From Patiria miniata (taxonomy: Eukaryota > Echinodermata > Asteroidea > Valvatida > Asterinidae), in contig NW_024037056.1 of NCBI RefSeq assembly GCF_015706575.1, positions 14,025,176-14,089,175 on the forward strand: a stretch of 64,000 nt of DNA, given 5' to 3'. Positions within the stretch are counted from its first letter, which is position 1. The number at the start of each line of letters is the position of its first letter. The position numbers and the translations under genes are program-made. Of the stretch, positions 1 to 12,200 are shown in pieces. The notes below the pieces were generated by a model, which was not told the origin of the DNA, made no database searches, and saw only the letters and a list, made by a program, of their open reading frames with translations.

Positions 1-89
1 GTTATGGAATTTTGAACACAAACACCGTTTTTAACCTTGTCCACGGTGACAATCTTGCGCTAAATTCCTTTTTTTTTTTACTCACCCTG
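1..89. mobile_element. right end of a TA-flanked MITE (Tc1/mariner-like), cut by window edge
   Basis: The block ends in CTCACCCTG followed by TA, the same terminus as the complete element at 52844-53300. The stretch from base 1 (gttatggaatttt, then a tccacgg core) also matches the interior of that element. The left end is outside the window. No coding capacity is seen. Confidence 0.6.
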
Positions 90-91
90 TA

Positions 92-1904
92 TTAGTGTCG
101 GACCCGCTATTGTAATAGTCTTGCCTAGCTTGTTTTCAACAGTATTTATATTCAATAGACTAGGAGCCATCCATTTTTATTCATCATTTTCACGTTCACT
201 TTTTTTTCTAGAAACCCCCTCCCCATCCCAGAGAGTACAAACTGAAAAGGAAAAAAATATGTCTTCTCTGCTTATCATGGAGGTAGGTATATCGTCTTTT
301 CAATTTGAAATATCATACCACACCCTGCGTAAGGTATACGCTCGTTAAAAATGATGAAAAATATGGATGGCCCACAAAATTAAACTCGAGGCGGACTGTC
401 GTTGGTATCCCCAAGGTCCAGGTTAAAATTGATGAGAATTGCAGCTCCTCGTGCAACGTTGCAAAAGACCCGTTTTGTAATCATACATTTTGAAAGGTCA
501 GCAAAACAAGTTCAGCAAAACAACCTGAAGTGATGGGCTCAAAAACAAGTCTTTCGCGAGAGGAAACAGATTAACACGAACTAGATTAATAACAAAATAT
601 GCAGGCCGACACTCTTACTTGAAACTGTTTTGGACGGTACATCAAAGTAGCAAATCTCTCATTAAAAATGAACTAGATTCTCACTGAATTAATACATTTA
701 TGCTGGTATTTCGGGTACACTAATAATGCATTTGTAATGACTTGAAAATGAGATTTGGACGGGTATTCAAACATCTGCATTGCCCGTGGTAAAAGGTTTA
801 ATTCTTCTCAATATGCGAGTCGGTATTGTTTGGACTGAATTAAACTAACTTCTTGTTCAAATTGTCCTCCAAAAGAGTTACTGATTGACGCCTCAAATTA
901 TTTGGTTAAGAAATTAAAAAGCCATTTAGATTAACGAACACGAAGCAGAGGATACATTTTCATTTACACATTGCTAACAATTTCAGAACTGTAGCCTTCC
1001 GTGCTTGTAAAAAGAAAAGTGAGCATCACGCACTGAGAAAAAAATTATAGCCTTGGGATATGAGACGATTAGAATCTTCGAGTAATGTATTGATGTCTTG
1101 AAGGGTCGCCACGTTTTGGCAAGGAAAATCTCATCGATTTGGCCCCCTGTGGGACTTACGAAGACAATACACGTGTCCTGAGACCAGGACGGTGTACCGA
1201 AGTTTGATTCATTCCGGAGCGGAAAATGAGTCTCGTGCTCCCGGGGGGCTTCGCGGCCTCATCCTCCCATGGCGAGTGCCGGGTCGAGGGGCATCACTGA
1301 AACGAACGGCGGTGTCTATAGGACACGTCTGGTTGAGACATGGACTTCCTCGCGACAATACGACACCAATTTTGCTAAATTACTCGTGATGGTATATCTT
1401 TCACGAGGCACATCAGCTGTGTTTTTCAAAGGAACATATACGTTCATAGCTCCTAGTTCTTCTTGACAGCACGTCATGCGTTGGCAGCTAGTAGCGTTGG
1501 CTCTTCTGGAATGCAATTATAAAATTGCTAATTCAAGAAGGACATGTAGTTGAAACTCCAGAGGGACTTTTCACTTGTCTAGCTGAATTGCTCGCCAACC
1601 CACGCTCGGTCTACCAGACTTCCCTTAATGCATCAAAAACATGGCTTGATTAAAGATCCTGAAAATGCCGGAGGTTTGTTTATCCCTGTCCCCTACTCAA
1701 TTCCCGACCTATTTAGACATTAATTGGTAACGCAATGAATAAATTAGAAAACTAGATAGGAAACCATGAATATTTTTCATAGTTCTATATCGATTAGTGA
1801 GGTGTCCACGTCTTACACTGTGCTTTAAGTCGTTCACTGTTTCTCTCGATGGGTAGGTAAACATGTATATTCCAACGATGGTGGCGCACTTGGTGTAGAC
1901 CTGG
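92..1904. other. intergenic, no gene seen
   Basis: AT-rich DNA without a convincing exon. A GC-rich island at about 1140-1380 stands out from its surroundings. Its open frames lack any recognisable family or splice context, so it is left uncalled; it could be a regulatory element or an old repeat. Confidence 0.4.
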
Positions 1905-2075
1905 GGTGCGTTTTGGCGGTCATGAATTGGTTCGGTTGTTTCTTGTCGGCGAATTTCTTCGGGAATTTTAAACGGATGAGAATTACCCACGACAATGCAA
2001 TACTCAAACCCCCAAAGCAATTAACCAAAGAGAAACAACAGAACCAGTTTTTGGTTATGACCGCCAAAACGCACC
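1905..2075. mobile_element. short inverted-repeat MITE
   Basis: The ends are inverted copies: GGTGCGTTTTGGCGGTCAT on the left and ATGACCGCCAAAACGCACC on the right. A second matching inner block follows (ttggttc-gttgtttct). Length is about 170 bp, noncoding, superfamily not determined. Confidence 0.6.
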
Positions 2076-2901
2076 GCTGCATTCCCCGCGTATGCTCACC
2101 ATATGCATTGCGACACCAGCGTTTCCCTGGTGGGTCGGGAACGATTGAAATTGTTTCCTCCAATAAACTGGGATAACAGAGAGATTGGGAACAAGTCTAT
2201 GATATTTTAACCTCGTTCACCAACTTCAGACAAAAAGTATCACCTACATAACATTGATTAAGTCTATATGCAGTATTAGTCTGCAAAACATTTCGGAGAA
2301 AAAAAAACAATTTCAGGCCATTAAGTTGCATTAGATATTGTGCTTTGATTTCACGGCTTTTTCTCCGATATTTCGTATTGAAAACGATTGCTCAAAGGGA
2401 TTTAACCAGAACGGCCATGCTTTTTATAATAATACCCTGAAATTTTCGCGTGTACTCGAACATGAAATTCACTAGATATCGACTACAAACTTGAGTGGAT
2501 GCACCTTTAAAATACCAATCACTTATCACTCGATAGAAACGAATGAAGATTCTTTATTACTTTGAGTCATAATAATCTCGCACCACTTCACTGAAAGGAA
2601 CCTGTTTTTCCCGTAGGACAGGTGTCAATGGTGGACAGGTACACATTGTACTATTAAAAAGGTAAGCGGGCGTTTTCCCAAACCACAGTGGATCAACTGA
2701 GTCTTGCCTGTAGCTTACTTTTTTTCTGCAACCAGGTATAAATGATCGCAACGCGCATGCGTCAGTTGTCCACGGAATGATGCTCAGACCTTAATTCCCG
2801 TAAAGCTGGGACTAGAGTCTACCAAATATTAAATTCAGTTGATTAAGAATTGCTTTTCTCTGGAAGTTTTTTCATGCATCTGTAGTTCTACACAATGGGT
2901 T

Positions 2902-2982
2902 GGATTTAGCCCACTCATTAGCGTAACGGGTGATCCTATAAGATAGCACTACCCGGTTCAAAAGAGTCAGTCAGTCAGTCAG
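2902..2982 (+). repeat. interspersed repeat, 'cattcatt-gttac-gggtaatcc' family, copy 1
   Basis: The core gcccactcattagcgtaacgg followed by tgatcctataagatagcact recurs with substitutions at 9351-9425 and 51412-51470. It ends in a short cagt microsatellite. The parent element is unknown. Confidence 0.5.
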
Positions 2983-3079
2983 GAAGATGAAAAGAGGGCC
3001 CTAGTACATGTATACAAATATTGAGTGGCTCAGAGTGAAATGGGAGGAATATTATCGCAAGGTCAAATCTGGACTTTTC

Positions 3080-3835
3080 CAGTTCACGAGGCTTTCCAGT
3101 TCATTCAGGTTTAGTTTCTTAAGATTCGGTCTCCAAACCGTCGTTGCGGTGTTATGTTGTTATTTATATGCGACAGTTCGTCTTACTTAGGCTTTTTAGT
3201 CTCCAAACCGTCGGGTTAATTGTTATTTATATACGACGGTTTTCCTGGTTCAGGCTTTCAATTATCATTCAGGTGGAACCGTCGTGTTCTAGTTATGTTG
3301 TTATTTATGTGTATATGCGACAGTTCTCCTCGAACGGATTTCTTAACCCTAAAAAGGGCCGGGTTATTTTGACCATCTCTGGGGGGGGGGGCGGATTCCC
3401 CCCCCCCCCACCTAAAAGATCTCGGCCATCGAGTGACGAACAATTTTGAAACTCGGTCATAGAGCAACTCATCATGAACATACCCAAGAAATTTAATGAC
3501 TATAGGTCAAAGGGTTTTGGAATCATGGCGAATTAATTATTCATATGTACAAATGGTAATTCTCTGTGTGCACGACATATGGGAAAATTCAGTTCTCCCG
3601 GCGCATAGCGCCGGAATAATTTTTTTATGTTTTTGGTATCAAACGATGCGCAAGGCTCGATGCTAAAAAGTCAAACAGCTCGGGTCGCGAAAAAAAATTT
3701 CAAGGCAATCTCGGAAAAAGTCCGCCCCCGACCCTTTTAGGGTAAATATATCAATACGTCGCATATAAATAACAACGGGTCACGACGGTTCACATCTTGA
3801 CATATAGTCGTGCAGTATTATAATCCGCCTCCAAT
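3080..3835. mobile_element. inverted-repeat element with subterminal tandem units, carrying a nested insertion
   Basis: On the left, units containing ccgtcg and ttatttatatgcgacagtt recur around 3130, 3210 and 3300. On the right at 3755-3800 the same motifs appear in inverse order (cgtcgcatataaataacaac, then cgacggtt). A second element (3344-3745) sits between the two arms. Confidence 0.45.
3344..3745. mobile_element. MITE with CCCTAAAA-GGG ends, nested in the 3080-3835 element
   Basis: Left end aaccctaaaaagggccgggt and right end cccgacccttttagggt are inverted copies. The interior holds adjacent G and C homopolymers (about 3370-3410) and no open frame of interest. Confidence 0.5.
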
Positions 3836-5190
3836 CAGACTGGAGAGGGCGCATCCATGTTTTTAGAGACAGTGGGCAGATGTTGATGCCAATTTGGGAG
3901 TGTTTTCAACTGATGAAAAGAAAAACCTATCACTGAATTTTTGTAAAACTTTTAAATCGGAGCTTGAAATAGCAGATATGATTCAATTTCCCAATGACTT
4001 GAAGATTGTTGTATTCTGTCTGGTGTCACTACAATGCCCAAGTCCGTTATATTTCATTAAAATGTCACCGAAAGTGGACGCTTTAACATGTTGTTTTGGT
4101 GGGGGCCGTGTCAATAAACCCTGTTATAGATTGATTATTATACCAAATATATCAACAATCTCGATCATTACGTAAATATACCTTCAGTCAACTTGTGCAT
4201 TACTCGCGGCCAGCATTAGAGGTTGAAGTATTATAAGATATATTTTAAAACCTTCATCAAGTGTAAAACAAACGCCAAATCTCTAGTATTATTTGTATCA
4301 TTAATAATTAACAGGGACAGAAAGTCAGTCAAATTTAGAGCACCATCGTCCAATACATGATGTTTTTAGGCCAAATACACACAACGTAAAATGCTACAGC
4401 CTCAAGTTTTGCCTGGCCGAAAAAAAAAACATATCAGCAGCATTATAGAAGTCTACTAAATATTCGAGGTCACCACTTTTTCCATCCCACGCAAAATGCA
4501 TACAACCGTGCAGCCGGCACTGGTAGAGTCCAATATATTTTTTAAGGTGAAACACTAATATAATTATTAATATAATAGTATGTTTACCAACTAAAATACA
4601 AAATAAAACCACAAAATACATTGTACTGATATTTAATTGTTAAAACGTTCTTTTTTTTCTAACAATAATAATTAGCTAATATACTGTAATTACTTTTTTC
4701 AAGTACATTGGTTTCTAAAGGTCCCCCTGTGAACATAATGGTTCATCCTCGAAAAGCAAATAGCAACATAGCCGAACAGGGCGGTCGATTTTTCCACAAC
4801 AATTTTTGCAATAAATTAGCTTTTCTTTTCACTTTTCTCAATATATTTCTACAAAATATTTTACTTTGTGAAATATAGCAGCCCCTGGTCTAGAAATTAA
4901 TCTCCATTTCTCCGAAGAAGGTAAGATCTGAGGCCTTTTTATTTTGCTGTTTAATTGTGTTCTGTTTTTCTCATTTTGTTTTGCATTTAGTTTGGGTAAA
5001 ATGGAGGATGCAATTGTCATTGTGGGAAACCACAACCTATAATGTATAAAATGAAGCCTACGCCTATTTTCTGTTGACTCTCGGTTTTGATATTACTCGG
5101 TGAGGCTTCCCGTAATTTTTTTCTTTTTTTTTCTTGTCTTTTTTTGTTGGCTAGCTTCTGTAGTGACTATTGACAACATGGTTATAATTT
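3836..5190. other. intergenic, AT-rich, no feature seen
   Basis: No exon, tRNA or clear repeat was found. Open frames here are short and lack family signatures or splice context. Confidence 0.4.
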
Positions 5191-5199
5191 TTGTTGGTG

Positions 5200-5670
5200 T
5201 AGCCCCACTAGTGTGGCCGTCGGTATGCTGCGCTGAACCTCTAGCCACACACCGTGTTACCGCGCGCTACTGAGGACGAAGTTTCATAAAATCTGCGGTC
5301 CGTTTCTTACATTCTCAGTTTCTGACTTTCTTATGGTTGTATTCTATGATGTTTCACCTATCACTTCTGGGATGCTTAGGTCTAATGATGTTCCATTTTC
5401 CGAGATATTCTTCAATCTTTCTGGAGCCCATATGCACTCGTGAAACGTCTAAGATTGAAGAATATCTCGGAAAATGGAACATCATTAGACCTAAGCATCC
5501 CAGAAGTGATAGGTGAAACATCATAGAGTACAACCATAAGAAAGTAAGAAACTGAGAATGTAAGAAACGGACCGCAGATTTTATGAAACTTCGTCCTCAG
5601 TAGCGCGCGGTAACACGGTGTGTGGCTAGAGGTTCAGCGCAGCATACCGACGGCCACACTAGTGGGGCTA
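5200..5670. mobile_element. long-armed foldback MITE with 9-bp target duplication
   Basis: Two inverted arms of about 220 bp (5200-5419 and 5451-5670) match almost perfectly around a 31-bp loop. The termini are TAGCCCCACTAGTG and its complement. The 9 bases TTGTTGGTG flank both sides (5191-5199 and 5671-5679), the target-site duplication. A related copy lies at 37867-38029. A 9-bp duplication with long inverted repeats fits a Mutator-like element; that assignment is inference. Confidence 0.85.
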
Positions 5671-5706
5671 TTGTTGGTGGTGCTATTGCTAAGCAGTTTT
5701 TGATGC

Positions 5707-5920
5707 GATCCGGGGAAAAAATGTTGCAACCTGACGCCACTTTTTTCTTCATACATCTCAATGAAGGTCATTCATTGCAAAAAGATTATAAGACATGAAC
5801 CTGGCACTGAGAAATATTTCCAATTTTGTTAGGATATACCTAAAATAAATTCTTGACTCTCCATAGACTTTGTACACAATCGCGGGAGTGGCGTCAGGTT
5901 GCAACATTTTTTCCCGATCC
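5707..5920. mobile_element. MITE with 'gatccggggaaaaaatgttg' ends
   Basis: The left arm continues caacctgacgccact and the right arm is its inverse (agtggcgtcaggttg, then caacattttttcccgatcc). About 214 bp, noncoding. Confidence 0.75.
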
Positions 5921-6214
5921 AGAACTGATTAAAAATATCAGGAACTAAGAAAAGCGGTATCGGTACTAAAGTTACGTCGCATATTCAAAATTAAAAAAGC
6001 TTAATTTGGAAAATAATTGTGTAGTATCTCGTGGTAATTTGTGGATTAATGGAGCTTAAAGCAGACTGAATAAATTTTGCGATCCGGAAAAAGAGAAACA
6101 ACTTTATTTTTGTATTTTTGTAGTAGGGCCTATTATAGACAGTGACAGAGCAAGGAACAGAGGCTAATTTTGCGCATTACTTTTTATGTTCACGTCAGTT
6201 TCAGCATAATCACC

Positions 6215-6296
6215 ATGATGGACGTTCCTCATCGGGTAACAACCTTTGCCTGTTTAGCATTGCTTCTAACTGTTGCCATGGCAACACAATCAGAAG
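6215..6296 (+). CDS. membrane protein gene, exon 1 (signal peptide)
   Basis: Begins MMDVPHRV and runs through a hydrophobic stretch to the donor gtgagc, ending in phase 1. The Met at 6218 is an equally possible start. Confidence 0.75.
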
Positions 6297-9200
6297 GTGA
6301 GCAAGTAAAATTGAGTGTCCGCTAGGTTTGCATTAGCCTGTGTAACTTGGCAGTGAGCCACCAAGAGTTTGCTGTGGAGAGTCCACTTTTCAAGTTTACG
6401 GTCGACAAATCATGGCCCATTTGAATGAGTGTCAGTAGACAACTTGAGCTAATATGTTATAGATTGGAGCATAGCGTTCTGTCGCCTTTCAAAAAACACC
6501 ATATTGATAAAAAGAAAAGAAAAGGGCAAACAGATACTCAAATCATACGCTTATGAAACTACTGACCAGAAAAACTAACAATTTCAAATGTCCCGGGCTG
6601 CGAATTTGTCGACCATCTCCCACAATGCACTGGGAAAAATGAACTCTCCGTGGCAAACTCTTGGTGGCGCACTGCATTGTGAATCGCCCGAATTCTCATG
6701 GCAACTTGTTTTTGTGTGCATTATCCTTAATTCCATGTACAGTGTTTGTTTATATCGTTAAAATGGATTTTCTGTCTTATTATTTTAAAACAGAAATTAA
6801 AGACAACCAGATTTCAATTCGCTTCGACGAAGTCAGCTTGAAACAGGTAATTGAAGTAAAGATTCCATTTAGATTGACGTTAAATCCCACCAGGATTGTT
6901 GTTTGCCCTTTTTTTCTTCAAAAGAGCTATTTTCACACTATTTTAAATCTCGGGTGACAAACAAGGCGTAAATATTTACATCAAAGTATTTATCTGGTTT
7001 TTTTTGTTCCTCCAGTGGAATGACGATACCAACAAACCTACAGACAAGTTTGTGATGGCTGTGGCTGCTAGTGTTACCACCTACTGCTCTGCGGAAGACT
7101 GCGATCTGGGAACCATGTAAGTTAAAAAAAAATTAAAAATAACCCCAACCCTGCTGAATCCAACAGGATCCAACTATATCATATACCCGATGGAGCCTGT
7201 TAGATTGAGCAGTAAACCCTTGTGTACATTCCTGAAGCAAAATGTTGGATTCAGCAGGCAACTGAACCGCATTATAACGCCAAGTTGGACTCCGTTGGAT
7301 TCAGCAGGCAACTGAAAATAAGGCTCAGTGGATTGAGCAGGAAACTCCGGTTGGACTCTGTTGGATTTAGCAGGGTAGTCCTGAGAAAGTATTTGAAAAT
7401 ATTGTCTTGATAAAACAAGTGATTTTTTAGATGTAATTTTGCAGATGTGTGCATCTGATGGTCTAGTGGTGCAGACACTGCACTAGTAAGTAGGAGGTCC
7501 TTGGTTCAAGTCCAACCCAAAAAAGGTGTTAACATTTTTCCCTCACTTCTGCTCAGATGGCATGGAGTTGAAAGTTTCCCCGTTAAAGACCAAAAAACAT
7601 GATTTAAAAAACCTTATATTCGGTCTTGTTTCGTTTGTAAAGGGTTCCGTTTACCGACGAAGATGTTGTGATTCTAGATGGCTACCCATCGGACGAAAAT
7701 GCCGACGTTCAGATAGTGTTCTATGTCTCGATCGTGACGCAGGACAAACCGGCTGAAGGCAACCAGTATGCCCTGGAGAAGTCAACTCTCGAAAGTAAGA
7801 ACAAAATTCCTTACACTGACAAAGATTGTTTTGATTTTTTTCCCATCAGACTTATTGGGACGAAGGTTTTGAGTAAGGAATAAAAAAAAAACAGTGTTGT
7901 TATCGAGGCCGTCATAAGTCCTCACAAGTCCTTACAAGTCCATCACAAGTTATCACAAGTTACGTCATCCAGTCCCAGATTAAGTCACAAGCTATTCTAA
8001 TGAACTATGACAAAGGCATTCCTCCACTGTTTTTTGTGATTGGACTTGTGACCAGACTTGTGACCGGACTTGAATTACAACACTTGCAAAAACCACTTTT
8101 AACGACATGGTATCTAGGCAGAAAAGGTCACGTGACCATCTGGAGAATTGAACCTTTGCTTAGAATGTACCAGAGGAGGAAACTCAGTTGAACCTTCAAT
8201 TGTAAAATTTACTGAGCGTCATTCACTGTAGTGAATGTTTATAACTGGGCACTGCTTGGGTTAGCAATCCTACAACGTAACAGCTGGGTTACCAACTAGA
8301 GCTGAGCACCAACGTTACCTCCACACGCTGCCAAGCGTATCAGGAATCAACATTTGCCCGACGATAAGGAGAAAGAATCATTGTGTTCTTTAGTCCAAGC
8401 AACTGTGTGTAATATATGCTCTTTTTCATCATATCTTCAGCGATCTTGAAGACAAACAAGGCAGACATTGAAAACGCCACCAGTTACGAGGTGGTTTTCA
8501 TCGGTGACGAGCGCGTCGGGAAGCCCCTGGATGGCACAATGAACAGCATCATGATACCACTGGCCATCGCTACTCTGGTGGTCCTCATCCTGATAACCTT
8601 CTGCCTTCACTTCAATGAGTGAGTATCGCAAGTTCTGTCAAATTGGGTTAAAGTCAGTCACAGGTCATCATTAGTCCATCACAAGTCAATTTACAAGTTC
8701 ATTTATTATCAAGTTGCAAGTTTTGATTGAGTCAGTCAATAATCATTGCAGGTCAATCACAAGTCAATCACAAGTCAATCACAAGTCAGCCACAAGTCAA
8801 ATCTCAAGCCAATCATAGTCAATCACAAGTCAATCACAAGTCAATCACAAGTCAAATCTTAAGCCAATCATAGTTGATCACAAGCTAATCACAAGTCAAA
8901 TCACATTTCAATCACAAGTCAATTCGCAAGTCGATCACAACTGCATTCACAACAAGCACTGTCGATATCAACATTTTTCAATAATCGAAATATCTGAAAT
9001 AGAAAATTTTTTAATTTTGTTTTAAATTTTTGTCAGAAAACGGCAGGAAAAGAAGAGAGGACTTGTGACCAGCAAGCGTGCCGACATCCCATCCAATGAT
9101 GCCCATGGCGAGGGAATCGTTCTGACGTCCGTCAACAAGAACTCAGGTAAGGTCTCACTGGATGGGCAAATCCAGCCGCCTCAAATAATGTCATTGCTGA

Positions 9201-12200
9201 TTTCCACAGAACTGTTCCCAGATTTCGGGGGAACAAAATAGAGTAGGCAAGCCTATTAAAGCTGTTACCAGAATGGCACAATTTTATTTAATAGATTCCC
9301 AATGGGTATTCGCTGGAATTCTTTTCAGGCATCGTGTCTACAGTGGGACGGATTTAACCCATTCATTGGTGTTACGGGTAATCCTATACAATAGCACTGC
9401 CCGGCTGACAAGTGATAGTCAGTCGTTGAGATAAGTACAAAGATGACATTAGGCTTGGCACTCTGGGACCGGCAACAAAAATTGATATTTTTGAGACTTG
9501 TGCGAAAATCGACTACCACCTTGTGAATTTGTTTATTAACAACTAACATTCAAGGCAATATACAACATTTGCTTTTGCTGTAATTTCCGAACTGGATGGA
9601 TTGGGGGTAGTACTTTATAGCAGATATTGTTACACTGACTTGTTTAAAGTTTTGTGTTCATAAGATGCTGGAAAATCCAACTTCTTGTAGTCTGGTTCCC
9701 TAACCCTACTTCAGACAAATCGGATCGATTTTTAGACGTCGGCATGTCATGTCAGGGAACCAGACTAGCTGGCTTCCACCCGTTCAGGGATGTGTAACTG
9801 AAATGTGGACTAATTAAATTTGGTAAATTGGGGGCAGTATTTAAAGAAAAAGAGTCAGTTTCTTCCAATGATGGTCGGCCGACCATCATTGGAAATTGAT
9901 ACAAGAATTCCACTTTACTTGGAAATGACAGCACACCAGGTGCTATGATTTCACAGGATGCTTGAGACTATTATTCACTTACAGTCAAGTAAGGTATTTC
10001 ATAATAATTTTGTAGTTTGTGTTTTGATGTTTTGCAAATGTTGTATATTACCTTTATGCTGGTGTGAATTTACCAAATTTTGTAACATTCATGTGTGTGA
10101 AATAATAGTGTGAACGCTTTTGCTAAAACTTTGTTGCAAATTCCTTGCAATGTAGAAGAATGTTTTGAATGAAATGCGCATCTTAAGTAAGTATACCCGA
10201 GTTTTAAATGTTACGGGGATAAAAAAAGGTGATTGAATAATTTCCTTTCCTTGATTTTATCCCTTTATCTTTCAGTTGTGCCCATTGAGCCATCTGATCA
10301 AAACAGTAACATAAGTATGTATGTCTTCGGAATGGAACACATTGTCATGTTTTACACCGAGTTTTCTGGTTTCTTTCCCAGAAACAACCACATCCATGCA
10401 ATGTTTGTCTGCGAATGCATGTTGCAGATCCATCACGTTGCAAGGTGTAGGGAAATTAGAAGTTTGAAAAGTTTGTCATAATTATGATAGTGCAGTCACG
10501 ATTGCATCATTCTTGATACATGCCAACTGTTGTGCTCGTGAGGAGACCACTTTTAGACAGATGTTCCCCACTGCTAGTCATCATGTCCCCCATGTTACAC
10601 AACAGACCCTTTCCAAGCCCCACTTCCTTCATTGCAAATTCTGAAATCGGCAACTCAAGTTACCCCCCCCCCCCCAGTTTATCATGATACACCTTTCGTA
10701 GTGTCACTTCCCCCTCCCTTGATCTCCTGTGTGCCCCCTGCCTCAATTGTGGCTGTGCCCCTCCCCCACCATGACTCCCCCACCATGACCCACCCACCAC
10801 GACCCCCCCCCCCCACCCTTCAACTTGATCAACCCTTGAAAATTGGCATCTTGATTGTCTTTGAGTATTAAATAAACATCCCCCGCCTCCTCCCCCATCT
10901 GCTCACCCAAGCCCCTCCCACTCCAGAGCCTCTCCCATTGTCCTTAATAAGTACACGTGTATTAAACAGAGTGCACTGTGCATTCCTAATGGCATGACTG
11001 AAGCACACAATATACATGTACAGAGAAATTAGAAGCAAGTTGTTATGTGCATAACACTACAAGGACCCAACTAAAAATGTTACATAGGTATCTGATAATA
11101 GTAGAGATCCACGTCTTCTGAAGGTTCCATTTTATGTGCACAACCATGGGTGGTTGGGATGTGCACTTCAGTGTGATATATACACTATACAATGTACTTG
11201 TATTTTAAATTATGGTGACGTTTGCAAACAAGTCGAGTTGCAGCACAAATAATTCACATACTATGCAAATGTGCATGAGTGCTTCATATTATGAGGTGAT
11301 GGGGAAAAAGATATTCAAAATTATTCACAAATTGGGACAGTATGAGAAAATGAATCATGCATCTTTATACATGTACCCCTTACAAAAACAATTCTATAGA
11401 ATTCTATTTAAAAAAAAAATAATAGAACTTCTATAGACAAACCTACAACTCCACACAGCCCCAAAGGCTATAGAAAGAACTGCAAATGTATTCTGTTTTA
11501 GAGATTTCTGTCCATGACATCTGTAGCCGTGTTAATGTTTGTTAATCATAGAAATTCATGTTTCTGCTTCTTTGATACATCACAATATTCTACATGTGTC
11601 TCGATTGTCATCATTTAGTACGGAACTTTTTCCTCTAAACTTGTCTTCCCCTGGTTAGCTGGTGGCATCAAAAGAAATTTATAACTTTTTTTAATCAAAA
11701 AGGGATTAAAAATGAGATCAAAGAAAATATGTGATTCACTGGCAAAAGATTTCTTTGTTTTGTTTTTTTAAGATGGTGGTTGTGGGGTTCGGAAATAAGA
11801 GACTTTTTTTTAATCAGACTAAAGCCCGGTTCGTACTTCATGCGGAAGCGAATGCAAAGCGAATTTGACGTCATGAAACATTCGCTGCGAAATTCACCCG
11901 AGTTGAAATGTGTTCAACTTTTACGAATTCGCAGCGCGAATACTTGCCATGACGTCACAAATTCGCTTTCGCTTTCGCGCCGAGTATGAACCGGGCCTGA
12001 GAAAATCACCCACCATGACCACCAGCTTTCTGCATGGCACCAACACCATTTTCTCAAACGATGGTTGTGATTTAATATCACATTTCCAAACACCATAACT
12101 GATGCAAACAACTGACCACCTATGTATCACATCTGTGCAAGATGTATTCAACCGCAGCTGGACGCCAATTCGCTGTGGTGTCGTAGCTGCGGAATTTCAA

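Noticed and set aside
1140-1390. GC-rich island as a coding exon
   Set aside because: Open frames of about 65 codons overlap in several frames with no family match or splice signals.
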